DNA of 64,000 nt from Acheta domesticus (Eukaryota > Arthropoda > Insecta > Orthoptera > Gryllidae): contig JAHLJT010003656.1 of the NCBI GenBank assembly GCA_031308135.1, forward strand, positions 71,566,984 through 71,630,983, read 5' to 3'. Of the stretch, positions 24,401-36,400 are shown piece after piece; within the stretch, counting starts at the first letter, position 1; every line of letters begins with the position of its first letter. Made by a program: the position numbers and the translations under genes. The notes below the pieces were generated by a model. It was not told where the DNA came from, made no database searches, and saw nothing but the letters and a program-made list of their open reading frames with translations.

Positions 24401-27400
24401 ATAAATTTGGAACAGGACATGATTACAGCCACGCTTTTGATGAGACGTTGAGAATGGTATATTTCAAAATGGCGCGCCAACTGGGGCATATTTTGTTATA
24501 ATTTATAACAAAGTGAAGTACGTTTAAAGGAATTATTATAAATTATAACAAATTGATCGAAAAGGAATCTGAAATTTATTGATTGACATATGAAATTAAC
24601 TGTAATTATAAAAAAAAAAAAAAAAGCCAAAACCATTTCATTGAGGAGAATTTGATAGTGAGAATTTTAATTTGTATTATAATTTCAAGATGGAGACTAG
24701 AAGTAAGACAGCACGTTCCGAAAATGTCGAAATAGATAATGTGGCGGCTAACGGTATGAATCCCGAAGGAGACATGTTGCGAGAATTAGTTGAGGTAGAA
24801 CAGAAAGAAAAGGAAGTAGCGGCAGCTTCAGTAGACAATACGGATTCTAGTAACTTGATAATAATTAAAATGTTAGCTGAAATGAAGGCAGAAATGAATG
24901 CCAAATTGGAAGGTATAAAGATAGAAACGACACAGGAATTTAAGAATTTTCGTAAAGCAATATGTGAGGAGATATCGCAGTTACGGACCGATACAGCTAA
25001 TGAATTTAGTAATATTTATTCAAAAATGGATGCGTTTAATTGTCAAGTAAATCAAATTCAGAAAGAGCAAAAGGAATGTTTTAATAAAATTAATTCTGAA
25101 GTTGGGGCTTTACAGGAAAATGTTACAGCATTAGCACTTACACAAAACCAACAATGTAAAAAAATGACGAACGCTGAATCGCGTATAGAATATTTAAATG
25201 AGATATCGCAACAACATGGCGACAAAATAGAAAATATTGAATTAAAAATAGTTGTTACAGATAGTAAGGTAGAACAACAGATACAAGAGGGGCTGAGGAA
25301 TATTAAAACTTTGCAGGAATTGGAATCGGAAAAAACAGATAGCAAACCTTAAAGGCAAGATAGATCAGTTGGAAAATGAAGTCCTAACACGCACGCAGGG
25401 AAATGTAATAACTACAGCATCCGCGGTAGTTTTGCCAAGTTATTTAAAATTCCATGGGGATATCAAGGAGCAACCATGGTCTTTCATCTCAAAATTAGAA
25501 AGCTACTTTATGATTAATAATACTCCTGAGAGGTTAAAATTGCATATGGTCGAGCAGGCAATGTCATCTAAAGCCCATCATTGGTTGACATCATTAATTC
25601 CGGAACCAACGAGTTATAAAGAATGGAAGGAGAAATTTTTAAAACGTTACTGGAATGAGAATCATAAATTTGATTTAAAATATAAATTGATGAGTGAAAA
25701 ATATAGGAAAGGTGGGGCGGAAACCATGTGTGATTTTGCAACACGCAAAATTGCCGCATTCAAGGCTTGCGAAGAAGGGATAGATAATAATGAATTAACT
25801 AGAATTATTATTCGTCAATTGCCAGTCAGTATTCAAAATTTGCTATGGAATTCGATACCTGTAGATTATGAAGACTTAGTGGAACGGCTAAGTCTCTTCG
25901 ATCGGACTTTGAATGGCGAATATGAACGGAATAATAGTAACGGATACCATGATAGCATGAATGGAAAGAATAATGGAACGGGAAAAATAGTTGATACTGA
26001 TAATCGCCAAGGACATGATAGTTTAGAAGGGAAGGGCGAGTGGGGAAATGATGCCAAGAGAGAAGCTAAAAAGACAGGAAATAGTTACTCGCGAAGATCC
26101 AAAGATGATAAGAGATACGAACAGATAGAAATCAATGCAATAGAGCAGGAAAACTCCCACTGTTCGAAGTAAATAGGCGGGTTATTTCGAACGATAAGAC
26201 TGATGAGATGATGGTTATTACAGAGTTGAATAGCATTGAGGTAGCAGCAGAAGATTTGTTAAGGAAAGAGACAGACGAACGGGCGGAAAATAGCACGTGT
26301 TTGGTGTTGAAGGGGATGTTTCGGCATATACCGGTAGATATTTTAATTGACACTGGTGCAAATGTTTGTGCGGTATCGGAAGAATTATATAAGCAACTAA
26401 AAAAAGAAGGGAATAAGATTGAAGAATTACCTGCTAGAAAATTAAATATTCGTACGGCTAACGGGAGGCGCATCGAAACAAGAAGTCAGCAAATTTGGGT
26501 GGAGGTGGAAGTCCAAGGGGTGACGATACAGTTCCCTGCAATAATCATAAAAAATTTGATTCGTCCAATCATTTTGGGGATTGATGGCCTAAAGATGTGT
26601 GACGCCAAGGTCGATGTAGGTAACAGGAATATATTGTTACGAACTGACAAAGGGCAACAACATTGTTTGGGGATCAAAGATCAGGAGGGCGAAGATTTGT
26701 GTATTTGTGAGATTGCGGAACTAATTGAAGAGACCAGGGACCAGATTCACGCAGCAGCCAAGTATGCGGTCGACGAAAATGGAGTAGATGTTAGCCATTC
26801 CGTTGAAACGTTAGTTAGCGAATATCAAGACGTTTTTGAAGGTTCAAAGGATCCCGTAAAAGGATGTCAATTTAAAATTGAATTGATGGATGAGGAACCC
26901 TTCAATGTAAAGCAATACCCGATCCCACATGTATTTAAACCCGAGGTATGTAGACAAATAAACACGATGCTGGAGGATGGTATCATAAAAAAATCTATGA
27001 CACCGTATGTGAGCCCGATAGTAATAGTCCGAAAGAAAGATAATAAAATCAGATTTTGTATCGATGCTAGAAAACTCAATAGCAAAACCATCGCTCGTCA
27101 TGAAAAACCGCCAAAATTGGACGAAATGGGGACATATAATTACAGGAACATTAAGCCGTATAAAAGGGACGATACCCATGATTGAATATTTTGTCCAGGA
27201 ATAAATCATTGTAAATAGTATCTGTATATAATAGTGTGTAATAGTGTTCGTTGTGTTGTTACATCTATTTTGTTAGAATGTGAAAAAAAATTTTCAATTA
27301 ACATGTGTTGGATATAAGACGGAAGTAAATAGCAGGCAATAATCTATACTCAATGAGATGGTTCAAAACTATGTTGGCAATATTCACAAAACAAATGTAA

Positions 27401-30400
27401 ATAGTTTAAGGCTGCAAGATACAAGATATGTGTTGTGTAAAGTGCAAAGTGTCAGTGAACACAGCGTAGTGAAGTAAGAAGACAGTGTTTAATGTAGTCT
27501 TGTCATTTAGTTATGTTGTAGCAAACCAAATGACGCTTGGAGAGGGGAAGTTGTGATATACCAGAATATGATAGGTTTTATTTAATGATGTTAGTTATAC
27601 ATGGGGTAGATAAATGGGGATTCAATATGGCGGTATGGGCCTTAGCAACGGCGGCGCAGAGGTTGGCAAGGTCAACAAACTATACACGGGCCCTGATGAC
27701 GTCAGGACGCCGGCTAGATGGCTGAAGAACCTAAGAGGGAATTGGTGCAAAAACGAATGACTGTCTGAGGTCGCGGCTACTTGGATTTGTAAGAGACGCA
27801 CGGGTTGGCTATAAAAGATCAGATAGTCTAATGTTGCCGCCGTGTTTTGAAATAATAGAAGGATGGACGCCGACCGAGCCATGAAGGGTTTAAAAATGCA
27901 TTAAACAGGACATTCTGACTCGGGGTGTCGTAGAGTGAAGATCGTGCATTCCGACTCTGGGTGTCGTGGAGTGTAGATCGAACATTCTGACTCTGGGGGC
28001 CGTAGCGTAAAGATCGTTTGTAGGCAATATAGAGGGAAAGTGAGACTTGTATAGCTTGTTTTCGGACTTTGTCTTGTGAGAGAAGTGATAGTTTGTTTTC
28101 GGACTTTGAAATAATTTACCAGAAGTGATTTTCGGAGGACTTGTTCAGATTTTCGGACATTGCAGCTGGACTTCAATAGTCTACATAACCGGTGGGAGAG
28201 ATTAGGAACCGGGAGCGTCGGACAAGACTAACAGATAGTTTAGGCAGTGTGGACTGGACGTGTCAGCGGCGGCGCAAGACCGGAAAAGAGAAGCGGAACG
28301 TGGAATTAACAACGGCCAAGTGAGAAGCGACTACGGAGCGTTGGCATGCAAAAACGGTAAAAAAATACTGCAGTATAAAAGAGACAATTTATTCAAAAGG
28401 GGTCATGACCATCTAATTAATTGTTTTAATTTAAAAAGTTAAATAAATTGTTGAATTTTGTTCTTTGGAAAAGAAAAGAGTTTTTTTCATTTGTCAATCA
28501 TAATTTTTAATTAGTTGAAAGCATAATTATTACATTTCAGATTCCACGCCATACTGTATAGTTGGCAGATCAGGTAATCGGCTATCGAGGCGATAGCGAG
28601 TATTTGTATCCGGACCCATCGACCCAAGCTAGCTGGATGTTTAGATAATTTTTGTTAAATCAGATAGAAAAACTTTGATAGTAATTCATGTAACCTGTTT
28701 CTGGCGCCCAAATCTTAATAAATTTGGAACAGGACATGATTACAGCCACGCTTTTGATGAGACGTTGAGAATGGTATATTTCAATATACAAAATGTATCT
28801 GACAGTCGGCTGTATGGCCAGGAAGTGACCTACAAGTGAGAATATTTACATGTATATTACGGAAAAATGAATTAGTTCCATGAAAAAATTGCCATTAAAT
28901 GGAGGTGACGGAGCAAGTTTCAAAGTAATTTCACTCAAACGGCTTGATTCCATAGTATTTATAATGATATTTAATAATAATCATAGTAAATGTTTTAAAG
29001 CAAAAAAAAATGTTCCTTGTGGAAACCAGTTAAAGGAAAAATATCTCAGGAAAATTTTTGAGACTAATGTCTTAATGTTCAGAAAATACTTCCTGATAAC
29101 AGGCAAATTATAATTTTAATCAGATAAATTTTCAAATTTTAAGTTCATTAATAAGCTTCTCAGAAACTTTACTTGAAATTTAATAGGCAAGATGCAAGGC
29201 AAGAACAGGTGTCTCAAACTATGTTTATTATCAAGACAAATTCTAAAAGGTTTTACAAAACTCACCTTGAAAAAGTGTGCAGATCTTCTGACCGAGAGCG
29301 TATTCATCAGTTGCCACATTGAGAAGATGCTTCACAACTCCTGGGGCACATCGCAGAGCAAACAACCGTGATCGACCTCCAGAGTCCTCTGCTAGAGCAG
29401 GTAGAAGAGGCAACAGCTCCAGTAAAGACTCCGTTAATTCAATCTAGAATCAACATGGGAAAATAATTAATCTGCAGTTCCTGTCAAACAAAATTCACAC
29501 ACAAAATATACTACTTTAGAAGCATATATTCTAAATATGTGTAATATAATTGCATTGTTGGCTTCAACTTATCCATTCATCTTTCGTTTCTTTTAATCAT
29601 CAAACTTAAAACAAATGTTTAATCACTAGTTAAGTTTCTTCCTTTGCTATGGCGAACTTTTTCTGCAAGGGAGTGAATTAAGAAAAGGGAAGAAGCAAAC
29701 ACAAAGGGTAGTAAATAGAAAATAAGACTACCTCTATAGGGGGGCTGGGGGGTTTTAAAAGAATTCTTGTTCAAATAAACTCTGCGTACAATGTAACAGG
29801 GTAATGTATCTGTTCCTTAATATTGTTTCTGCCTCTGCTTCCCCATTGATTTTTAAAGCAGTTCAGTAATTTCAGCTGATCCATATCATATAAAGTAACC
29901 TGAAGGAATGTGTCACATAAACACGGATTAATTAGTCAATGTTCATTACATGTTTTGTATATGGAAAATATCTGATTGGATATTACAATATTACGGACTA
30001 TATTTAACATGTGTGGTCAGAGATGTCGAACAAGTATTTCTGCTGCTTTGCACTATTAGGAGTGTGTCTGAATCTGGGCTTGATGACAAGACATGTCATA
30101 CAGTCTTACATGCCTAATATCTCACATCAGGCACTCGTAGGTTTGAGTATTAACAGACTATAATTTTCAGTACCAGTTAAAAATCTGGGGAGAATTCTAG
30201 AGTCCGTGTAAGGCTCTTATCGGATCAGATATCCACTGATCAATTTAGGCAGATGCCAGAGCAATATATTACACACTGGTTTGTAACTGTGCACAATCAT
30301 TCCTTTTCCATTGTCAGTTGAGGGATAGCCCAATTCCCAGCCCCCTTATGACCCATTGTCAAACATGAGATGTTCTCAATATGTTTGGTCTTTGAGCCCT

Positions 30401-33400
30401 TCTGTTCTGAGAAAACATTCACAGACCCCTTACGCATTAAAATTTCAAGAATTAGGAAACTGATGGCTGAAATTTTAATCTGCAAGAGGTGTGCGGATGT
30501 TTTTATAGAAGATGCCTAAATCCTGAAAAAAGGCTTCTCATTTGTGTTCATATAATAGCAAATATAATGCCAGAATGCAGTGTCTGACACCAATTTGATT
30601 GATGAAAGACAGGTTATTGAGAATCAGAAACATCATTAGAGTTACCAAATGTCACGAGAGCGATAGTAGTACATTGCCCGATAGTAGTACATTACACGTA
30701 CACTGCCCGATGTAAAGCCAAACCAAATGCAAGAATGCTGTTAATGCCTTGCAATTAAAGAATTAAAAATACATTCGAATTTTTTTTAGACGAGCCCATG
30801 CTGTTTCTAGGTAATACAATATTGTATTTCTGGGATGAATTGGATTAAAAATGATTCACAACCTATTACAAACTCATTTGAGACTGGAAAAATGTCCACT
30901 CAAAACAGATACTCATTGTAGAGAAATTCTGGCAAAACTGTTTTTGTTCCCAACCTAGAAAATTGCCAGCCATGAAGAGGTGTTTCATGAAAGGTGTCTG
31001 TTTCACCGCATCTATCTAGTTACCCCACTAGCAGGTGCAGATTCACAAGGTGAACACTGAAGAAATTTTCCCCAAGAAAAAATTAAGTTTCTTTTCCAGG
31101 AATATAGTTCATTCCAATTAGCCTAGTCTTCAATTTCCACATATTGAAATGTTCAAAACAAAAATATTGGACAAGAAAACATTCCCAAGGGCATTCTAAG
31201 GATGTATCCACACTCTGTTGTATAAGCAAAAATATTCTTTGTTTCACTTATCAATTCTTCGATTCGCCCCCCTCTCGAGAAAATTCGCAAGATAGAAGTA
31301 TGCAGATGTGAGGCACAGATACAGTTTCTGAAATGAGGGGAGTAAAGCCCTCGCATAAATTATTATTCTCAATGTAATCAAATAACATATTTGCTTTGAT
31401 GTGTGAGGAAAACGTTTAATTTTTGAGTTCAGAGTTTTCAGGAATTTACTTTCATGGAGTTTTAAATTACGCGCGCTTTTAAGCGACATAGAAACTATGG
31501 AAATAGTCTTAGGAGAAACATCCAGCTTTTCCTGCATCCAGTGTTAATCGCCTATATCTCAGCGCTCCTGCGGCTAAAAGAAACGATTTTAAGAAACTTT
31601 ATGAGCTGAAGGGAAGAGTTCGTCTCTCGACTGTACAAACGCACTAAATGATTTCTTTTCAACTAAATCGATGCGATCTGGAGCATTGCAAAGAGCAGTC
31701 AAGAGCAGAGGCTAGCGCACGCTAGTCTCTGCGCATAGAGCAGGCGAAATACCCAGTGGGGGGGGCGAGGGGTGCAATTCCGGAATTCCGGTTTAGGTTG
31801 GAGTTAAGTGGACTATGAACCGAGAGTTCTCTCTTAACCTAACGTATGTCGAAGCAAGTAATTTAATTTGTTCGTTTCATTTGGAGTATTTTATGCCAGT
31901 GACATCTTCCCTCCTTGTAAAATCCACGCACAAGCCACCACTGGAGGAGCGAAATCCCAATCTCATGGCGCAAGAAGCAGTACCTACCTCCGGATCAAAT
32001 GGTTGATGTTTCATGGCACAACTGCTATGGCCATTAGTCCAGTACGTGTTGTGCATAGTATTTGTAATAGAGAGGCGGCGGTATTCCTCCCCCGCTGGAA
32101 CGTGAGACCCGGCGCCGACCTACATTTCGGTATGTGGGGGTTTCCCCATCCCTTTATCCTCCCCCCCCCCAACGGGGAAAGCCCATCCCGGACAAACACT
32201 GGGCGCCCGGCTGGTCTCCCGTCATATAATGAACGAGTGGGTAAGTTTAAGGGGTGAGGGTAGGACAAGGAAGAAAGAAAGATCGCGCGCGGTTCGTGGC
32301 CCATTTGTTAGGGAACGGGTGCTCCGGCATTCACCTGGTTATGATCAGAGATCCCTCGGAAAACAACCGATCAGAGAAACCGCTGAATTCTCCAGAAAGC
32401 AGCTGAATGCGCCCTAGCCATGTAACTAGTGTCGAAAAACCCTCCGCCCTTGGGACTCAAACCATAGGACCTACCGATCAGAGTATCTGTAGTGAAATCA
32501 GTTGTCACCCTGAGATCTCAGCAGGTACTTTGCTGAGAAACGATTCGTCAATTCACAGCAATTTGTCGACGAATTCGCCTGTTCTTTTATATAAAGCGGA
32601 ACCCGGCAGACGTTCTGCCCTTCATCTTCCTCTTTCTCCTTCCCTCTCCCTTTTTCTCCGTCTCTCTCTCTCTCCCTCCTGTCTCTTTCTCCCTCTCTCT
32701 CTCATTACCATTTAGTTGCAGATTCTTCATGTCTCTGAGCAGGCGGGATAATATCGAAAAGCGCCGGACCAGCAAAAATGTAATAGAATGTTCAAGAACT
32801 CATCCTGTAGATTACGGTGTGAGAAACGTTTCTTTGAGGCAATCGGCTTTAATGCCCCTAGCACGTTTCGTTTAGCAGTTATTTAACGATATAGATTCAA
32901 AAACCCTACCGAGTGCTGTGTGTTGTATTTGAAATGAATATTTTGTTTTGTTTTACACCACCATCTGTACTGCGTTTTTTCTAATTTTGCCCCTGGAGGC
33001 CCGTCTTCACGAAGGAATATGTCACGATATTTCGCGACGTTCACAGACGCGTGATCGCGTGATCGTGACCGTATCAAGCAGTGCTTGCGATCATGCGACT
33101 TCTAGCGACATGACGGAGAAAGACGCGAAATGCCGTGTGATATTTCATCGTCGTCATAGGGGCTTAGGTCATTAGTCCCTGTGTAGCATGTGTGTGTGCA
33201 TGTGTCCCTGTGTAGCAAGTGTATAGCATGTTTTCCTCTCGAGAGGTGGCAGTGATCTTACCCGTTGGATGGCGTCCACCATTCCCGCTGGATGGCGAGA
33301 TCCGGCGCCGGATCTCCCGTCGACTAGCGGGGTTTTCCCCTCAATCAGGTACTCCCGCCAGCGGGGCACCGCCCCAGCTGAGCTCCCGACCGGTCTCCCG

Positions 33401-36400
33401 ACATGTGTGGTAGTGTAGTGCATGTTAGTGTGTAAGGGGTGAGGATAGGACAATGAAGAGGAAGGAAAGATCGCGAGCGGTCCGTTTGTTAGAATACCGG
33501 TCCGGCATTCGCCAGGTTTTGATCAGAAAACTACTACCTACCTCGTGTTCGGGCGCGGCGTCGGCGTCGTGTTGGTCGGGGTCGGCGGGGGGCAGCGCGC
33601 GCAGCAGGGCGTCGAGGCAGGCGGCGGCGGCGACGCGCGTGGCCTCGGCTGCGCGCCCGGCCTTCCACACCAGCGCCGGGCAGAGCGCGTCGCGCAGCAG
33701 GGCGGCGGCGAAGGCGCGGCCGCGCGCGGGGGCGGCGCCCAGCAGCGCCGGCCGCGCCGCCAGTGCCGCCCCCAGCAGCGTGAAGACGCGCACGCGCGCC
33801 TCGGCCGGCTGCTCGGGCGCGGCGGCGGCCGCCGCGGCCGCCCCGGCGTCCTCCAGCGCCGCCCCGGCCAGCGCCAGCCCCGCCGCGCGCCCTGCGCACA
33901 CACGCGCAGCCATTAATACATAAGCACTGGCCTTATAAGTGGAAGGGAGTCAGTGGCGGATCCAGAGGGGAGGGTATGGGGGCATCTAGGCCCTCAAAAA
34001 GGTCTAGAGCAGTTGTGTCAAGGTCTTTTACTGGTGGCTGTGGCACGCGATCGTGGCACCGCAGCAAGCCACGAGCTTCTCTGCGCAACTAGCGTCGGGA
34101 AAGGAAACTATTAGTAACCCCACCGTTTTGCAATAGGGATGGCGTTATCCCTGGTGGTGGGGTAATGAACTGCGTGGAGGGGCGATTTCGTCGTGGCACT
34201 CGTGCCACGGACTCCCGCTCTTGGCATCGACCCCGACAACACTGGCCTAGAGTTTTCTATTGTTGCCTTCTTTTATTTGGCAAAATTGATTTAAATATTT
34301 ATGTTAGAATTATGAAATTATTTTAAAAAATACCTATAGTATCATATATACACTACGCAAATAATATACAATACAATATAAAATGTTTCTTATTTAACAA
34401 AAATGTATGATTCCCCCCTCCAAAATGATCGGCTGGATCCGCCCCTGGGGGAGTGAAAACTGAATGACTCCTGACATATGTAACTACTGAGGTTCGCGTT
34501 CGTTGACTAATTGATTAGTGATTTCGATCGCGTCAACTACTAACGTCATTAGTCCTGTAAGCGTGGAGCATGTTTTTATCGTGGGAGGTGGTGGTGGTCT
34601 TTACCCTTGCTGGGTGGTGGGAATCGGCGCCGACCTACGTCAGCTTGCGGGTTGAGGTCATTGGACCGGTAAATGCAGTGCATTTTATAACCCGGGAGGT
34701 AGCGGAGTTCCTCCTTTGCCCACCTGCATCTCTGCTTGAGTCAAAGGGGGCAAGGATAAGGAACGAAAGATCTCGTGCGGTACTTGGTCCGGTTATTAGG
34801 GTATTGCTGAACATCGGTAAACTAGGAATTAGAGAAGCCAGGCACCAGAATTCTCCTCCAGACTGTCTGAATTCGATCTAGTTACTGTATGTACCTTAGC
34901 TTCGAAAATACGCCATCGTCGCGACTCGAACCCTAGGAACTTCCGGTCAACAACGTTATAGAGGAAACGTATTGTCGCTGAGCAGTCGCAACCGATCAAT
35001 TGCAAAATGTATATTTAAGTTGTTATAAGAGGTAAATAAAACGTAAGCTCTTTATCAGTTTAAAAAAAATCTGACCATTTGTCATTTAATGGGCAAAATA
35101 TAGTTCTGTATATTGAGAAGAATCAAAACATTTTTATTACTAATAGATTACAAGTTTTATACTTGTTCATTGCTTTTCTCACTTGCAAAAGGTTGTGGCT
35201 AGTCGGTAATGCTGTACGGCCAGAGGCAGGTTCTCGGAAGACGAGGGGGGGGGGGGAATCACGGCGCCAGAAAACAGCGAATTTTCGCCAGAAAACTCTT
35301 ATAACTGGAGTCTGATAACAAAAAAGTGGATAAAATCTGCTGCTAAATTTAGAAAAAAAATTCTCTATCTCGTAGGGTAGTCAATATCTATGTTATGTTG
35401 CTTCTTGATACTGCAAAATCGATTGACGGCAAAACGCCCGTCCGTCTGTGGTCAACGCTAGCGCCTAAACCGTTCAGCCGATTTTCTTCAAAATTGATAT
35501 TGCCCCAATCTTCTTCACGGTTGTCGAGGCTCCTGGTTTATTTGGGAGCGCGTGCGTACCTTTGGCGCCCCCCGCGCGGGCCAGCACGGCCTCCAGCACG
35601 CGGCGCTCGGGGCTGACCACCGTCCAGGCGCCGCCGCCGTCGCGCAGCTCCCGCAGCACCGCCGGCAGCTGGCGCGCCCACAGCGCCGCCGCCGCGTCGC
35701 CGTCGCCCTCCGCCTCCACCGCCTCCTCCGCCTCCTCCCCGCGCGCCGCCGCCGCCGACGCCACCGCCAGACGGAGCAGCAACTCTGCGGGGGCCGAAGA
35801 AGAGGAGGAGGCTGTTTTTAGAACGTCACGCCGCGCCGCGCCGCGCCGCGCCGCGCCGCTTCCCACGCGGAGACGGCGGCGGTCTCCCATGCCGCTCGCC
35901 CGTGCGTACGCACGGCCCCGTTGCTCGCCGGCTTCCGCGCGCGCTCCGCTGTGGAGGAGGCCGTGAGCTCCAGGCACTCTCAGGGACTCCACGTGGGACT
36001 AGCCAACACCCCAGTGAAGTAGCGCGGGTGTCAGCCGTCCGGGGCGGAGAAAAATTGAAGTATTTCAATTTAAAAGACAAAAAATTTAAAAAAACTTTCG
36101 GGAAGAACAATCATTATTGTGTAATGTACAGGTTACAAATAAAAAGTCATGTATATGTGTTTTACAATATAATAATCACGTGTATTAGGGTTGGATTCGT
36201 AAACGAGAGCGTTTTGAGGAAGGTTAAAGTCGTCGTCACAGAATATATCATGAAAGATTCCGTGCTCATTTCAGTCGGTCCGCATCGTGGGGGGACAAAA
36301 TATGAAATGGTTCAAATTTTTACAAGATATTATTTATTGCAAAATTTTGCCGCCCCTTAAAAGTGCCACACGGGCTCCTGCTCCCACTACGCCGCTGCAA

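Larger units (their letters stand above)
23234..28783 (+). mobile_element. non-autonomous Ty3/gypsy-like LTR retrotransposon
   Basis: Two direct repeats of about 1233 and 1232 bases start TGTGATATACC and end ATATTTCA. The element is flanked by a 4-bp duplication, ATAT (23230-23233 and 28784-28787). After the left repeat comes a primer-binding-like TGGCGCGCCAACTGGGGC; before the right one is a purine tract, GGAGAGGGGAAGT. Three frames in between encode gag-like, capsid-like and protease/partial reverse-transcriptase segments. The catalytic part of reverse transcriptase, RNase H and integrase are missing, so it needs an autonomous relative to move. It sits in DNAAF5 intron 9, antisense to that gene. 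Confidence 0.92.

Noticed and set aside
33453..33923. Long + strand frames over DNAAF5 exon 8
   Set aside because: They are shadows of the GC-rich exon, whose - strand phase fits both neighbours.
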